Assembly: GCF_023566055.1 (NCBI RefSeq)
Contig: NZ_JALIQP010000001.1
Location: 186,001 to 250,000, forward strand
DNA: 64,000 bases
Source of the DNA: Halosolutus amylolyticus
GTDB lineage: Archaea > Halobacteriota > Halobacteria > Halobacteriales > Natrialbaceae
Reading direction: 5' to 3'
Below are positions 47,640 through 56,534 of the stretch, in pieces. The notes beneath the pieces were generated by a model. It was not told the DNA's origin, searched no databases, and saw only the letters and a program-made list of their open reading frames with translations. The stretch's first letter is position 1. The number at the start of each line of letters is the position of its first letter. Position numbers and translations under genes: made by a program.

Positions 47640-48194
47640 TCACGGGATCTTTTTGACGGCTCCGACCAGGTCCTCCTCGGTCCGCCACTCGTGGAGTCGG
47701 CCGCGTTCCGCGAGCAGGTCGAAAACGGCGTCCTCCATCCACCCGTACGGGTGCGCTTCGTCGGCGTCGGGGTACGCCCGTTTGAGGACGTGGCTCTTCT
47801 CGAAGTACTCCTCCGTCCCCACGAGCATCCCCTGTTCGACGAGGAACCCGCTGGGTTCCTTCTCGGCGACGCCGACGATATGCGTGACGAGGTCGGCGAT
47901 CAGGCAGAACTTCTGGATGCCGTTGTCCCACCCCCCACGAACGTCCGACATCATGAACGCGTAGGCGTCCGGGCGGCGGTTCAGTCGATCGACGACGAGA
48001 TTCAGTCGCCGGATCGGTTCGTGATCGTAGTTCCCGAGCACGAAGTACGTCCGATCGTGCTCGAAGACGGGGGTCAGTTCGGAAAGCGAGTGCAGGATCG
48101 CTTCGTTGTCCGCGAGCGAGAGTTCGTCCTCCTCGAGTCGATCGCTGGCGCTGGTGAGGATCTCGTCGGGGACCGGCTCCTCGTCAGGTGGCAT
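47640..48194 (-). CDS. Conserved haloarchaeal protein of unknown function
   Basis: The 184-residue protein starts 'MPPDEEPVPDEILTSASDRL' and has 'RTYFVLGNYDHEPIRRLNLV' near 47, 'DAYAFMMSDVRGGWDNGIQ' near 76 and 'GTEEYFEKSHVLKRAYPD' near 125. I do not recognise a named domain; it looks like a soluble alpha/beta protein with a Tyr/Trp-rich C-terminal 'HPYGWMEDAVFDLLAERGRL'. It is divergent from the winged-helix gene behind the 15-base repeat array. I used the ATG at 48194. Confidence 0.7.
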   Translation of the reverse strand: MPPDEEPVPDEILTSASDRLEEDELSLADNEAILHSLSELTPVFEHDRTYFVLGNYDHEPIRRLNLVVDRLNRRPDAYAFMMSDVRGGWDNGIQKFCLIADLVTHIVGVAEKEPSGFLVEQGMLVGTEEYFEKSHVLKRAYPDADEAHPYGWMEDAVFDLLAERGRLHEWRTEEDLVGAVKKIP

Positions 48195-48305
48195 AGGGAG
48201 ACATTCTCGCCACCCGTAAAACAACGTTACCGTGTCGATTCCGATTTCCGATACCGATCGGCTGGATTCACTCGTCGATCGCGGTGGAGGAGCCGTGGGT
48301 AATCT

Positions 48306-48369
48306 ACTCCAGAGTAATTTACTCTAAGATAAACCACTTTGGAGTAAATTACTCTGGAGTAAACTACTT
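48306..48369. repeat. Four-unit 15-base tandem array of a near-palindromic site
   Basis: Units begin at 48306, 48321, 48336 and 48351 with the pattern ACTCTGGAGTAAATT; the ten-base core ACTCYRGAGT is itself a palindrome, and a partial fifth unit starts at 48366. The second unit is the most diverged. The array is AT-richer than its flanks and lies 25-90 bases before the winged-helix gene start, so it is a probable multi-site operator. It also forms a large inverted repeat as a whole. Confidence 0.8.
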
Positions 48370-48394
48370 GGTGATCGACTCCGTACGGGGTCGT

Positions 48395-48811
48395 ATGAGT
48401 ACCGACGTGGGGACCGGCGAGGGGGCGGCAAACCGCGAACTGCTTCACTTCGTGACCCAGGAGACGCGGTTCGCGATCGTCACCAACATCCTCCAGCACC
48501 CCGACCAACTGCCGTCGATGTACGAACTGGAGCAACTCAACCCGAGCGTGAGCGACGCGACAGTCTACAAGCACGTCCAGAAACTCATCGACGCCGGCAT
48601 CGTCGAGGAGGTCGCCCTCCCCGACGACGAACGCCAACAGGGCTACCCCTGGAAATTTTACGGCCTGACCGACGAGGGTCGCGAGTTCCTCGAGCGCCAC
48701 AGCCTGCTCGCCGCCGAGGAGACCCTCCAGCGCATTTACGAGACGATTTCCGACAAACCCGAGAAGATGGTTCGGTACGAGAACGCGCCACGGCCCGATC
48801 GCGACGGCTGA
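48395..48811 (+). CDS. Winged-helix transcription regulator (PadR-like)
   Basis: The 138-residue protein has a wHTH region 'RFAIVTNILQHPDQLPSMYE' near 23 in part, 'VSDATVYKHVQKLIDAGIVE' near 51 and 'FYGLTDEGREFLERH' near 88, then a short C-terminal helix. This pattern is common in haloarchaea. I used the ATG at 48395 after the repeat array. It probably binds the array and regulates itself and possibly the gene at 47640-48194. Confidence 0.85.
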   Translation: MSTDVGTGEGAANRELLHFVTQETRFAIVTNILQHPDQLPSMYELEQLNPSVSDATVYKHVQKLIDAGIVEEVALPDDERQQGYPWKFYGLTDEGREFLERHSLLAAEETLQRIYETISDKPEKMVRYENAPRPDRDG

Positions 48812-48878
48812 CCGGGGCCGGGACGTGTCGATCGCGATCGACGTGCGTTCGAGACGACGATAAGAGTCGGGGGACTAC

Positions 48879-49418
48879 CTACGAGAGTCGTGCCGCGATG
48901 TCGGCCTCGGTAATGATCCCGACCGTTTCGCCGGCCTCGGTGATCATGACGGCCTTGTAGTGTTCGAGGAGGTTACTGATCTCGTCGAGCGTCGCGTCCT
49001 TCGAAACCGTCGGGAAGCTCTCGCTCATGTGTTGCTCGACGGGTTCGTCGCGGGCCTCGGAGTCGAGGTGGACGAGGCCGCTCTGGCTGATCGAGCCGAC
49101 GGGGATCCCGTCCTGGATGACCGCGAGCTGGGAGTAGGCTTCCGCCTCCATCTTCCGGGCGGCCTCGCTGACCGGATCGTCCGGAGCGACGCTCACGACG
49201 TCCTCGTTCATCAGGTCGTCGGCGCGAATGACGTCGCTTTCGGCCTTCTCCAGGGCGTTGACGATCCGGCGGAGCGTCGAGAGCCGCGGATCCACGTCAC
49301 CGCCCTCGATGCGGGCGATCAGCGGCTGTGAGACGTCGGCCGTGTCGGCGAGTTCGCTCTGGGTCAACCCGAGTTCGGTCCGGCGCTGGCGGAGGTCCGC
49401 AGGCGTGGGAAGTTCCAT
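48879..49418 (-). CDS. XRE-type HTH regulator with two CBS domains
   Basis: The 179-residue protein begins with an XRE helix-turn-helix ('RQRRTELGLTQSELADTADV' near 10) and continues with two CBS domains ('DVVSVAPDDPVSEAARKMEA' near 70 and 'FPTVSKDATLDEISNLLEH' near 130). CBS domains bind adenine nucleotides, so it may sense energy state. I used the ATG at 49418. The gene is divergent from nothing close; DUF555 follows upstream in the same direction. Confidence 0.92.
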   Translation of the reverse strand: MELPTPADLRQRRTELGLTQSELADTADVSQPLIARIEGGDVDPRLSTLRRIVNALEKAESDVIRADDLMNEDVVSVAPDDPVSEAARKMEAEAYSQLAVIQDGIPVGSISQSGLVHLDSEARDEPVEQHMSESFPTVSKDATLDEISNLLEHYKAVMITEAGETVGIITEADIAARLS

Positions 49419-49474
49419 ATCCCACAATAACCACGGGTTATAGAAAGTTGTTTGGGTGCGTGCCGTTCGTGCCG

Positions 49475-49831
49475 TTACTCGTCGTCGTCGGGAGCCTCGA
49501 TGACCTCGACGACCGACAGCGGGACGTCCCGCAGTGCGCCGCCGACTTCGCTCTTTGCGATCCGGGAGGCGTGTTCCTCGCTGTCGGCGTTGAACACCTC
49601 CATCTCGAGGCCCAGTCCGACGAGCGCGGTGTCGGCGGCGATAAAGGCGGAGTCGAAGGGTTCGCCACAGGCAGGACAGCCCGTCGCACCGACCTCGACC
49701 TCCACGTAGTCCATGTCTTCGCTGTTGAGTCGTTTCCCGGCCTCGCTGACGGCGACGCCGATCGCGTCGTCGATCTCCTCGACGTCACGGACCAGCCATG
49801 CCGCTTCCATCGCGACGAGATAGTTGCCCAT
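49475..49831 (-). CDS. UPF0212/DUF555 family protein
   Basis: The 118-residue protein matches DUF555 from end to end: 'MGNYLVAMEAAWLVRDVEEI' at 1-20, 'CPACGEPFDSAFIAADTALV' near 54 and 'RIAKSEVGGALRDVPL' near 92. The single CPxC pair could bind zinc with another ligand. The family occurs only in archaea and has no known role. I used the ATG at 49831 over longer in-frame starts. Confidence 0.93.
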   Translation of the reverse strand: MGNYLVAMEAAWLVRDVEEIDDAIGVAVSEAGKRLNSEDMDYVEVEVGATGCPACGEPFDSAFIAADTALVGLGLEMEVFNADSEEHASRIAKSEVGGALRDVPLSVVEVIEAPDDDE

Positions 49832-50087
49832 ACGTCGTGGTTGTGCCGAGGGGTTTCCTGCTTTGCGGTTCCGGTCGAGGGCACGAGACTCCCGGCGGCC
49901 GGACTGCGCACGTGAATCGAATAATGCCCATAAGTTACGAGACAACACCGAGTCGATTCGGGTCAGGATAACGGAATTCCCGCCTCGGGACCACCTGCGG
50001 TTGTCCGTTTCGCAACTGGAGTTGAATCGCAAGCGGGCGTCGACCCAGTACTGTATTAACGATCATTATGTATATCGTAATTCAAGA

Positions 50088-50098
50088 AGGCTTATATA
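50088..50098 (+). promoter_or_regulatory. TATA box of the 59-residue membrane protein gene
   Basis: GGCTTATATAC lies 32-42 bases before the ATG at 50130. It is a strong TATA match in an AT-rich stretch and supports the small gene. Confidence 0.5.
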
Positions 50099-50129
50099 CG
50101 ACCCCCGTCTGAGCCACGGCTGAACGCTG

Positions 50130-50309
50130 ATGAAATCCCGCGTGTACCGCGCGACCCTGTTCGCACTGTACCAGCTGTGCATTGCGATCGGCATCGTCGC
50201 ACTGCCACTCGCGATCGCCACCCGTCAGGTCGGGTTCACACTGCCACTCCACCGGCTCATCGAGACCGTCGGAGCCGCCCACGAGGCCGCACAGCCCCAG
50301 ATGAACTAG
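50130..50309 (+). CDS. 59-residue membrane protein
   Basis: The ATG at 50130 opens a frame of 59 residues starting 'MKSRVYRATLFALYQLCIAI' with one clear hydrophobic helix (residues 9-30) and a polar C-terminus 'AAHEAAQPQMN'. It has a good TATA box upstream and codon use like the genome. The frame is short but the match of promoter and start is convincing. Such single-helix proteins are common in haloarchaea and have no known role. Confidence 0.65.
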   Translation: MKSRVYRATLFALYQLCIAIGIVALPLAIATRQVGFTLPLHRLIETVGAAHEAAQPQMN

Positions 50310-50430
50310 GACCACCCGCTCGTTCTGCCGATTCCGTATCGCCCAGCGACAGTCACGGCGACGCACACCGCGTCTGCCACCGCGTTTTCCCGTTCGAGTG
50401 GCGACGCGATCGGTTCCCGGCGAAAGCGGA

Positions 50431-50463
50431 AACCCCGGCGGTGACCGCCGGGGTTTTATATCG
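50431..50463 (+). promoter_or_regulatory. Perfect hairpin fused to the TATA box of psmB
   Basis: AACCCCGGCGG (50431-50441) and CCGCCGGGGTT (50445-50455) form an 11-base perfect stem with a three-base loop. The TATA-like TTTTATATCG (50454-50463) begins in the right arm. The ATG of psmB lies 22 bases after. The dyad could be a terminator for the upstream gene or an operator over the BRE. Confidence 0.6.
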
Positions 50464-50485
50464 TGCCGGCCGTACAGTTCCGACA

Positions 50486-51214
50486 ATGCGTCACCCACAG
50501 CATTCGGACTTCTCCCGGACGGTCGACCAGTTGGCCGACGATCCGAACCCATACGAGCCCGAGATCGGCTCGATGCCGAAGAACGACCTCTCGCGTGCCG
50601 ACCTCGACAACGTCAACAAGACCGGCACGACGACGATCGGCATCTCGACCGCCGACGGCGTCGTCATCGCGACGGACATGCGCGCCAGCCTCGGCGGCCG
50701 GTTCGTCTCGAACAAGAACGTCCAGAAGGTCGAACAGATCCACCCGACGGCCGCCCTGACGATGGTCGGCAGCGTCGGCGGCGCCCAGTCGTTCATCTCC
50801 AGTCTCCGCGCCGAGGTCAACCTCTACGAGTCCCGACGCGGAGAGGACATGAGCATGGACGCGCTCGCGACCCTGGCCGGCAACTTCGCCCGCGGCGGCC
50901 CGTTCTTCGCGATCCACCCGATCCTCGGCGGCGTCGACGCGGAGGGAAGCCACGTCTACAGCATCGACCCCGCCGGCGGCGTCATGGAGGACGACTACAC
51001 CGTCACCGGGTCGGGCATGCAACTCGCCTACGGCCACCTCGAACAGGCCTACGAGGAGGACATGTCCAACGAGGAAGCCAAAACGGTCGCCGCCCGCGGC
51101 ATCAAGTCCGCCGCCGAGCGCGACACCGGCTCCGGGAACGGGGTCTTCCTCTGTGAGATCACCGACGAGGGCGTCGACATCCACGGCCACCACGACTTCG
51201 ACGACGTGATCTGA
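50486..51214 (+). CDS. psmB: Proteasome beta subunit
   Basis: The 242-residue protein has a propeptide of 47 residues ending 'NVNKTG' and the mature N-terminus 'TTTIGISTADGVVIATDMRA', with Thr48 as the nucleophile. 'MVGSVGGAQSFI' and 'SGSGMQLAYGHLE' are standard. It forms the chymotrypsin-like core of the 20S proteasome with alpha subunits encoded elsewhere. A propeptide of this length fits haloarchaeal PsmB. The hairpin-TATA site directly upstream may regulate it. No assembly or PAN gene is adjacent. Confidence 0.95.
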   Translation: MRHPQHSDFSRTVDQLADDPNPYEPEIGSMPKNDLSRADLDNVNKTGTTTIGISTADGVVIATDMRASLGGRFVSNKNVQKVEQIHPTAALTMVGSVGGAQSFISSLRAEVNLYESRRGEDMSMDALATLAGNFARGGPFFAIHPILGGVDAEGSHVYSIDPAGGVMEDDYTVTGSGMQLAYGHLEQAYEEDMSNEEAKTVAARGIKSAAERDTGSGNGVFLCEITDEGVDIHGHHDFDDVI

Positions 51215-51311
51215 CGCGGCCGACACCGGTCGATCGCTCTTCCGCCTTTTTCGATCTCCGACCGGCGAGGAGTACTGCAATCTTATAGGACGCCCCTTCC
51301 AGTACCCGACC

Positions 51312-52049
51312 ATGGCGTTGCTCGTAGACGAGGGGGTCCGCTACCCGTTTCGCGGCGATCGATCGACCGATCTGCTCGCGGCGGGCGGCGTTCTCGGCAT
51401 CGTCGCGGCGATCACGCTGCAGCTAGCGGCCGCGGCGTCCACGACGCTTCTCGCGCCCGTCTTCGCAGTACTCGCGGCAGTGCCCGCGGTCGCGTTGCTG
51501 GGCTATCTCCTCAGAGTGTTCGAAACGACCGTCCGGGGCGACGACGCACCGCCGTCGTTTCGGCCGATCGGCGCGCTGTTGCGCGACGGCTGTCGGCTGG
51601 CCGCCGTCTCGCTCGGCTACGCGGTCGGACCGGCGGTCGTCCTCGCCGTGACGGTCGGCGGCGTGATTCGAGCCCCGCTCTCGCCCGACTCGATCGGCTT
51701 CGTCGGATCGACGGCGTTCTTCGCCGCGTCCACGATCGTCCTGGTGCTCGTTGTCGCGTTCGGCTACGGCTTTCCCGCGGCGGTGGGTCGACTCGCCGAG
51801 GGCGATCGTCTGCGAGCGGCACTCGACCCCCGGGGACAGCGATCGATCCTCGCCCACGGCGGCTACTTCACGGCCTGGACGTTCGCCGCGCTGTTCGTCG
51901 TCCCCGGGTGGGCGTTCCTCCTCGCGGCCCTCTCGCAGCCGACGCCGTTCGGCGTGGTCGCCGTCTTCGTGACCTTCTACGCCCACGTCGTCGCGACGCG
52001 CCTCGTCGCGCGGGGGTATCGATCGGCGGCGAAGACGGAAGACAGGTAG
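51312..52049 (+). CDS. DUF4013-type membrane protein
   Basis: The 245-residue protein has six or so transmembrane segments and an N-terminal 'EGVRYPFRGDRSTDLLAAGG' like DUF4013 proteins, with 'PAVALLGYLLRVFETTVRGD' near 58 and 'GYFTAWTFAALFVVPGWAFL' near 183. The family has no known function. It lies 97 bases after psmB with its own short AT-rich upstream region. Confidence 0.85.
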   Translation: MALLVDEGVRYPFRGDRSTDLLAAGGVLGIVAAITLQLAAAASTTLLAPVFAVLAAVPAVALLGYLLRVFETTVRGDDAPPSFRPIGALLRDGCRLAAVSLGYAVGPAVVLAVTVGGVIRAPLSPDSIGFVGSTAFFAASTIVLVLVVAFGYGFPAAVGRLAEGDRLRAALDPRGQRSILAHGGYFTAWTFAALFVVPGWAFLLAALSQPTPFGVVAVFVTFYAHVVATRLVARGYRSAAKTEDR

Positions 52050-52147
52050 AGCGATCGCCGGCGGGACCGGTTGCTGACGGCTACGGCGGCCACTGTAGAC
52101 GGTCGTCGATCGGTATCTGCGGGAAAATCGGGCGGGCGACGTGCCGC

Positions 52148-53290
52148 CTATATCTGTGGTTCGGCCATCGTCTGGGTGTCGATCGTCCGGTTCCGGAGCG
52201 CCCGGCCGGTGGTCCGGTCGAAGACGTGGATCGCCTCCTCCGGAAGCCGGGCGACGACGGTCTGGCCGTCCTCGACGTGCTGGAGGCCGTCGATCGTCGC
52301 GACGAACGGCTCCCCGCCGTCGGGTGCGAACGTCAGGTAGACGTTGTTCTCGTTGCCCATCGGTTCGACGACGTCGACGAGCGCCTCGTAGCTGTGGCGG
52401 TCCTCGTGGCTCGATCGAACCGCGACGTCCTCGGGGCGGATCCCGAGGACGAGTTCCTCGTTCCCGTCCAGTTCGTCGACGGTCTCCGCCGAGAGGGCGT
52501 ACTCGAAGTCCTCGTGGACGAGCCGATCGCCCTCGCGGGTCACGTCGAAGAAGTTCATCGAGGGTTCGCCGATGAAGCCGGCGACGAACAGGTTCGCTGG
52601 CTCGTGATAGCACTCGAGCGGCGTCCCGACCTGCTGGAGTTCGCCGTCGTTCAGGATGGCGATCTTGTCGGCCATCGTCATCGCCTCGGTCTGGTCGTGC
52701 GTGACGTAGATCGTCGAGACGCCGAGGTCCTCCTGGAGGCGCTGGAGTTCGGTCCGCATCTGGGCGCGAAGCTTCGCGTCCAGGTTCGAGAGCGGTTCGT
52801 CGAGCAGGAACACCTCGGGGTCGCGGACGATCGCCCGCCCGAGGGCGACGCGCTGTTGCTGGCCGCCCGACAGCTCGTCCGGCTTGCGATCCAGCAGGTC
52901 GTCGATACCGAGCATCGCGGCGGTCTCGTCGACCGTCGCCGCGATCTCGTCGTCCGGCATGGCGGTCGATTCCTCCAGGCCGAACGACATGTTCTCGCGG
53001 ACGGTCATGTGCGGGTACAGCGCGTACGACTGGAACACCATCGCGATGTCCCGATCCTTCGGCTGAGTCTCGTTGATCACCGACCCGCCGAGGCGGATCG
53101 CCCCGTCGGAGACGGTCTCGAGTCCCGCGACCATCCGGAGCGTGGTCGACTTCCCGCAGCCGGAAGGACCGACGAGGACCAGGAATTCCCCGTCGTCGAT
53201 CCGTAGCGATACCTCGTCGACGGCGGTAATTTCGTTGCCGTCGTCCTCTCGGAATACTTTGGTTACGTCGTCGAGTTCTAGGTCTGCCAT
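52148..53290 (-). CDS. Sugar-type ABC importer ATPase (MalK/UgpC)
   Basis: The 380-residue ATPase has Walker A 'GPSGCGKST' near 41, signature 'LSGGQQQRVALGRAI' near 138, Walker B 'VFLLDEPLSNLDAKLRAQM' near 159 and a C-terminal OB-type regulatory region typical of MalK. It powers a CUT1 importer with the two permeases upstream in the same direction. The usual CUT1 order (binding protein, two permeases, ATPase) is kept. The substrate is likely a sugar. Confidence 0.93.
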   Translation of the reverse strand: MADLELDDVTKVFREDDGNEITAVDEVSLRIDDGEFLVLVGPSGCGKSTTLRMVAGLETVSDGAIRLGGSVINETQPKDRDIAMVFQSYALYPHMTVRENMSFGLEESTAMPDDEIAATVDETAAMLGIDDLLDRKPDELSGGQQQRVALGRAIVRDPEVFLLDEPLSNLDAKLRAQMRTELQRLQEDLGVSTIYVTHDQTEAMTMADKIAILNDGELQQVGTPLECYHEPANLFVAGFIGEPSMNFFDVTREGDRLVHEDFEYALSAETVDELDGNEELVLGIRPEDVAVRSSHEDRHSYEALVDVVEPMGNENNVYLTFAPDGGEPFVATIDGLQHVEDGQTVVARLPEEAIHVFDRTTGRALRNRTIDTQTMAEPQI

Positions 53291-53298
53291 TGGTAGTG

Positions 53299-54168
53299 TT
53301 AGAGTGTCTGCCCCTTGGCGAACTGTTCTCCGAACAGCACGTACACCAGGATCGTCGGGAACGCCGCGATGAACGCGCCCGCCATCTGGACGCCGTAGTC
53401 CGTCGCCATCGACCCCTGGAGCGCGTTCAACTCGAGCGTGACGACGTAGTTCGATCGGTTGCTGAGCAGGGCCAGCGCGAACAGGAAGTCGTTCCAGACC
53501 TGCGTGAACTGGTAGATCAGCGTCACGGCGAACATCGGCAACGACAGCGGGAGGACGATCTTCCGGTAGATCCGGGCGAGACTCGCCCCGTCGAGACGTG
53601 CCGCCTCGATGAGTTCGTCGTCGAGCGTCTGGTAGTACGATCGAAACAGGATCGTACAGATCGGAATCCCGTAGGCGATGTGGGTGATCGTCAGTTCGAC
53701 GAGTTCGCCGCGCTCGTGTAGCTGCGCCAGGCCGACCATCGACCAGAACTGCCGCAGCGGCACCAGCACCGCCTGGTACGGGATGAACACCGCCGCGAGG
53801 AACAGCGCGAGCAGGAGCGCCTGTCCGCGCCAGTCGACTTTCGTCAGCCCGTAGGCCGTGAGACTCCCCAGCACTGCCGACAGCACCGCGGCCGGGATCA
53901 CCATCGCGAAACTGTTGACCATCGAGAACGCCAGTTCGCTCCCGGCGGTGAGCCACGGGTCGATCGTGAACCCCCCGATCGGCGGCTGGAGGGGTGACGT
54001 CTCGGTGAACGCCCCCTGGGTCTTGAACGCGGTCGTCAGGCCGCTGTACAGCGGCGAGAGGTAGAGGCCGACGAGTCCGAGCAACGTCGCGTAGAGGGCC
54101 ACGCGGCCGAGGGACAGTTCGGACACTGTGCGGGAGAGACCGCTCTCGTCGCGGGTTTCGGTCGCCAT
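53299..54168 (-). CDS. Sugar-type ABC permease (MalG-like)
   Basis: The 289-residue protein has six transmembrane helices and the EAA motif 'DELIEAARLDGASLARIYRK' near 193. It ends 'QFAKGQTL' as in MalG types. Its start overlaps the stop of the MalF-like gene by one base. It forms the channel with that protein. Confidence 0.92.
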   Translation of the reverse strand: MATETRDESGLSRTVSELSLGRVALYATLLGLVGLYLSPLYSGLTTAFKTQGAFTETSPLQPPIGGFTIDPWLTAGSELAFSMVNSFAMVIPAAVLSAVLGSLTAYGLTKVDWRGQALLLALFLAAVFIPYQAVLVPLRQFWSMVGLAQLHERGELVELTITHIAYGIPICTILFRSYYQTLDDELIEAARLDGASLARIYRKIVLPLSLPMFAVTLIYQFTQVWNDFLFALALLSNRSNYVVTLELNALQGSMATDYGVQMAGAFIAAFPTILVYVLFGEQFAKGQTL

Positions 54169-55145
54169 CAGAGTGCACCTCGTTTGTACTGCGTGTACGC
54201 GTAGGGGCCGATGATCGTCAGCGCGAGCGCGAACAGGACGACGGCGATCGCGGCGCCGTAGGCCCACTGGCTCGCGGAGAACGCCTCGCGGTACATCGTC
54301 ACCGCGAGGATGTCGGCCGATCGGCCGGGATTGTCCCCGAACATGACGTAGATGAAGTCGAACGCTTTCAGCGCGAACACCATCAGGACGACGATCGCAC
54401 CGATCGTCGACGATCGGAGTTGCGGGACGATGACCCGCCAGTAGAGTTTCAGCGTCGACGCGCCGTCGATGCGGGCCGCCTCGTAGTGATCGTCCGGAAT
54501 CGATCGCAGGCCGGCGAGGTAGACGATCATACAGTAGCCGCTGAACTGCCAGACGAGCGCGAAGATGACCGCGGCGAGTTTGAACCGTGGATCGCCGAGC
54601 CAGTCGAACGCGATCGCGTCGAGGCCGACGGCGGTGAGCGTCGCGTTGATCATCCCGTTGCTCGCGTACATCCACGACCAGAAGATCGCGGTCACGACGA
54701 ACGACAGCGCCATCGGGAGCAGGTAGATCGTCCGGAACGCGTTCTCGAAGCGGATCTTGCGATCGACGAGCAGGGCCAGCCCCAGGCCGATGACCAGCGA
54801 GACGCCCGTGAACGCGATCAGGAGCGCGATCGTGTTCCGGAGCGAGGCCCTGAAGTCCTGATCGGCCGGCATCTGGCGGTACATCTCGAGGGTGAAGGTC
54901 CCGTACTCGGGCTGTCCGAGGCCGGACCAGCCGGTGAGCGAAATGACCACGTTCCAGCCGATCGCGCCGTAGACGAACAGCAGGACGAGCAGCGTCGCCG
55001 GCAGCCAGAACGGGATCGACTCGACGAAGTCGCTGCCGCGGAGTCGCGCGAAGCGTCCGTCTTCGCCATCCCGGAGCGTGCCCTCGTCGGTTCCGGGAGG
55101 AGACCGGGGATCGAGCCGTCGCAACGAATTTCGTAGCGAATCCAT
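54168..55145 (-). CDS. Sugar-type ABC permease (MalF-like)
   Basis: The 325-residue permease has six helices from about residue 45 and the EAA motif 'DHYEAARIDGASTLKLYWRV' near 230. The polar N-terminus of 45 residues is longer than in most relatives. It follows the binding-protein gene by 16 bases and is co-transcribed with it. Confidence 0.92.
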   Translation of the reverse strand: MDSLRNSLRRLDPRSPPGTDEGTLRDGEDGRFARLRGSDFVESIPFWLPATLLVLLFVYGAIGWNVVISLTGWSGLGQPEYGTFTLEMYRQMPADQDFRASLRNTIALLIAFTGVSLVIGLGLALLVDRKIRFENAFRTIYLLPMALSFVVTAIFWSWMYASNGMINATLTAVGLDAIAFDWLGDPRFKLAAVIFALVWQFSGYCMIVYLAGLRSIPDDHYEAARIDGASTLKLYWRVIVPQLRSSTIGAIVVLMVFALKAFDFIYVMFGDNPGRSADILAVTMYREAFSASQWAYGAAIAVVLFALALTIIGPYAYTQYKRGAL

Positions 55146-55161
55146 GGCTCAGGTGGCGGTC

Positions 55162-56487
55162 CTACTCGAAGCTGTCGACGAGTTCCTGGTACGTCTCGTC
55201 GACGTCCCAGTTGTCGATGAAGTTGGCGAACGCCCCCTCGACGTTCGTCTGGATGCCCGGCGCCACCGCCAGGCCGTGGGCGATCGACGGCGGCTGTTCG
55301 CTCGACTCCTCGAAGTCGGCCATCTGGTCCTGCAGGAACGGGGTGAACGCGTCGTCGGGGACGTCCGTCCGCGGCGGGATCGACCCCTTCGCCGGGTTGA
55401 AACGTTCCTGCGCGTCGGCAGAGCCGGCGTACCGCAGGAACCGGACCGTCGCGTTCGGCGACGGGTTGTGTTTCGGGAAGACGAACGAGTCCATGTTCAG
55501 CGCGTACATCCCGTCGGTGCCGGGGAACGGGACGAGGGCCCAGTCGTCACCGTACTCGAGGTCGTCGTCGGCCTCGTACTCGCCGGCGGCCCAGTCGCCC
55601 TGGTGGAAGAAGGCCGCTTCGCCGCGGTTGATGTAGCCGTTGGCCTCGTCCCAGCTCTGCGAACTCGCGTCCTCGTTGAAGTAATCGCTGTAGTCGACGA
55701 CGATCTCCAGGGTATCGCGGACCTCGGATTCGACGGCTTCGACGTCGCCGGCGATGAACGAGTCGTAGGCGTCGACGCCGTACTCGCCGAGCAACACCTG
55801 CGCCCACAGCTGCAGCGTCGACCACGCCGACTGGGTCTGCTGGGCCATGCCGACGTAGCCCGCCTCGTCGACGGTCTCCATCGCGTCGACCAGATCGCTC
55901 GGACTCCCGATCGATTCCGGATCGACGCCGGCGTCCTCGACGACGTCGACGTTGTAGAACAGGTTGTTGAGACGGTGGATGTTGATCGGGACGGCGACGA
56001 AGTCACCGTCCGGTCGGGCGGCCTCCATCGGGCCGTCGAGATACGCCTCTTTCATGTCGTCGTCCCAGACGTGACCCTCGATGTCGTAGAGCAGGTCCTC
56101 GTCGGTGTAGTCCGTCAGCGCCTGGCCGGGCCACACCTGGAACGTGCTCGGCGGATTCTGGTCGACGACCCGGTTCCGAACGTCCGCCTCGAGGGCGCTC
56201 CCTGCGCCGCCGGGCGACGGCGACGGGTCGACGCTGATGTCCGAATATTCGTTTTCGAATCCCTCGACGAGCGCGTTGAACGCCTCTTCCTCCCCACCGG
56301 CGGTCCACCAGTGGCCGATCTCTACCGCTTCGAACTCGTCCGGGTCCTCATCGAGGAGTTCGTCCAGGCTCTCGGCACCGTCGTCGCCGCCCAGACAGCC
56401 AGCCATCGCAACGATTCCCGCGGCGCCCGTCGCCTGCAGGACGGCTCGCCGCGACGTTTCGCCCCCATTGAAATTATTTCGTACCAT
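55162..56487 (-). CDS. Sugar-type ABC binding protein, Tat lipoprotein
   Basis: The 441-residue product has a Tat signal 'TSRRAVLQATGAAGIVAMAGC' in short form, with Arg-Arg near 13 and the lipidated Cys near 31, then an acidic linker. The mature part follows the extracellular solute-binding family 1: 'IGHWWTAGGEEEAFNALVEG', 'FVFPKHNPSPNATVRFLRY' and 'AKGSIPPRTDVPDDAF'. It delivers a sugar to the permeases. I used the ATG at 56487. Confidence 0.93.
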   Translation of the reverse strand: MVRNNFNGGETSRRAVLQATGAAGIVAMAGCLGGDDGAESLDELLDEDPDEFEAVEIGHWWTAGGEEEAFNALVEGFENEYSDISVDPSPSPGGAGSALEADVRNRVVDQNPPSTFQVWPGQALTDYTDEDLLYDIEGHVWDDDMKEAYLDGPMEAARPDGDFVAVPINIHRLNNLFYNVDVVEDAGVDPESIGSPSDLVDAMETVDEAGYVGMAQQTQSAWSTLQLWAQVLLGEYGVDAYDSFIAGDVEAVESEVRDTLEIVVDYSDYFNEDASSQSWDEANGYINRGEAAFFHQGDWAAGEYEADDDLEYGDDWALVPFPGTDGMYALNMDSFVFPKHNPSPNATVRFLRYAGSADAQERFNPAKGSIPPRTDVPDDAFTPFLQDQMADFEESSEQPPSIAHGLAVAPGIQTNVEGAFANFIDNWDVDETYQELVDSFE

Positions 56488-56534
56488 AGTCAACGATCAG
56501 ACTACAGAACGGAACCCTCACAAATAATAGCTTT

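Noticed and set aside
48306-48369. CRISPR-like array
   Set aside because: The units are tandem with no spacers, only 15 bases long and internally palindromic. It is better explained as an operator array.
50082-50552. 156-residue minus-strand open frame upstream of psmB
   Set aside because: It covers the 59-residue gene and the psmB promoter on the wrong strand and has an Arg-rich product.
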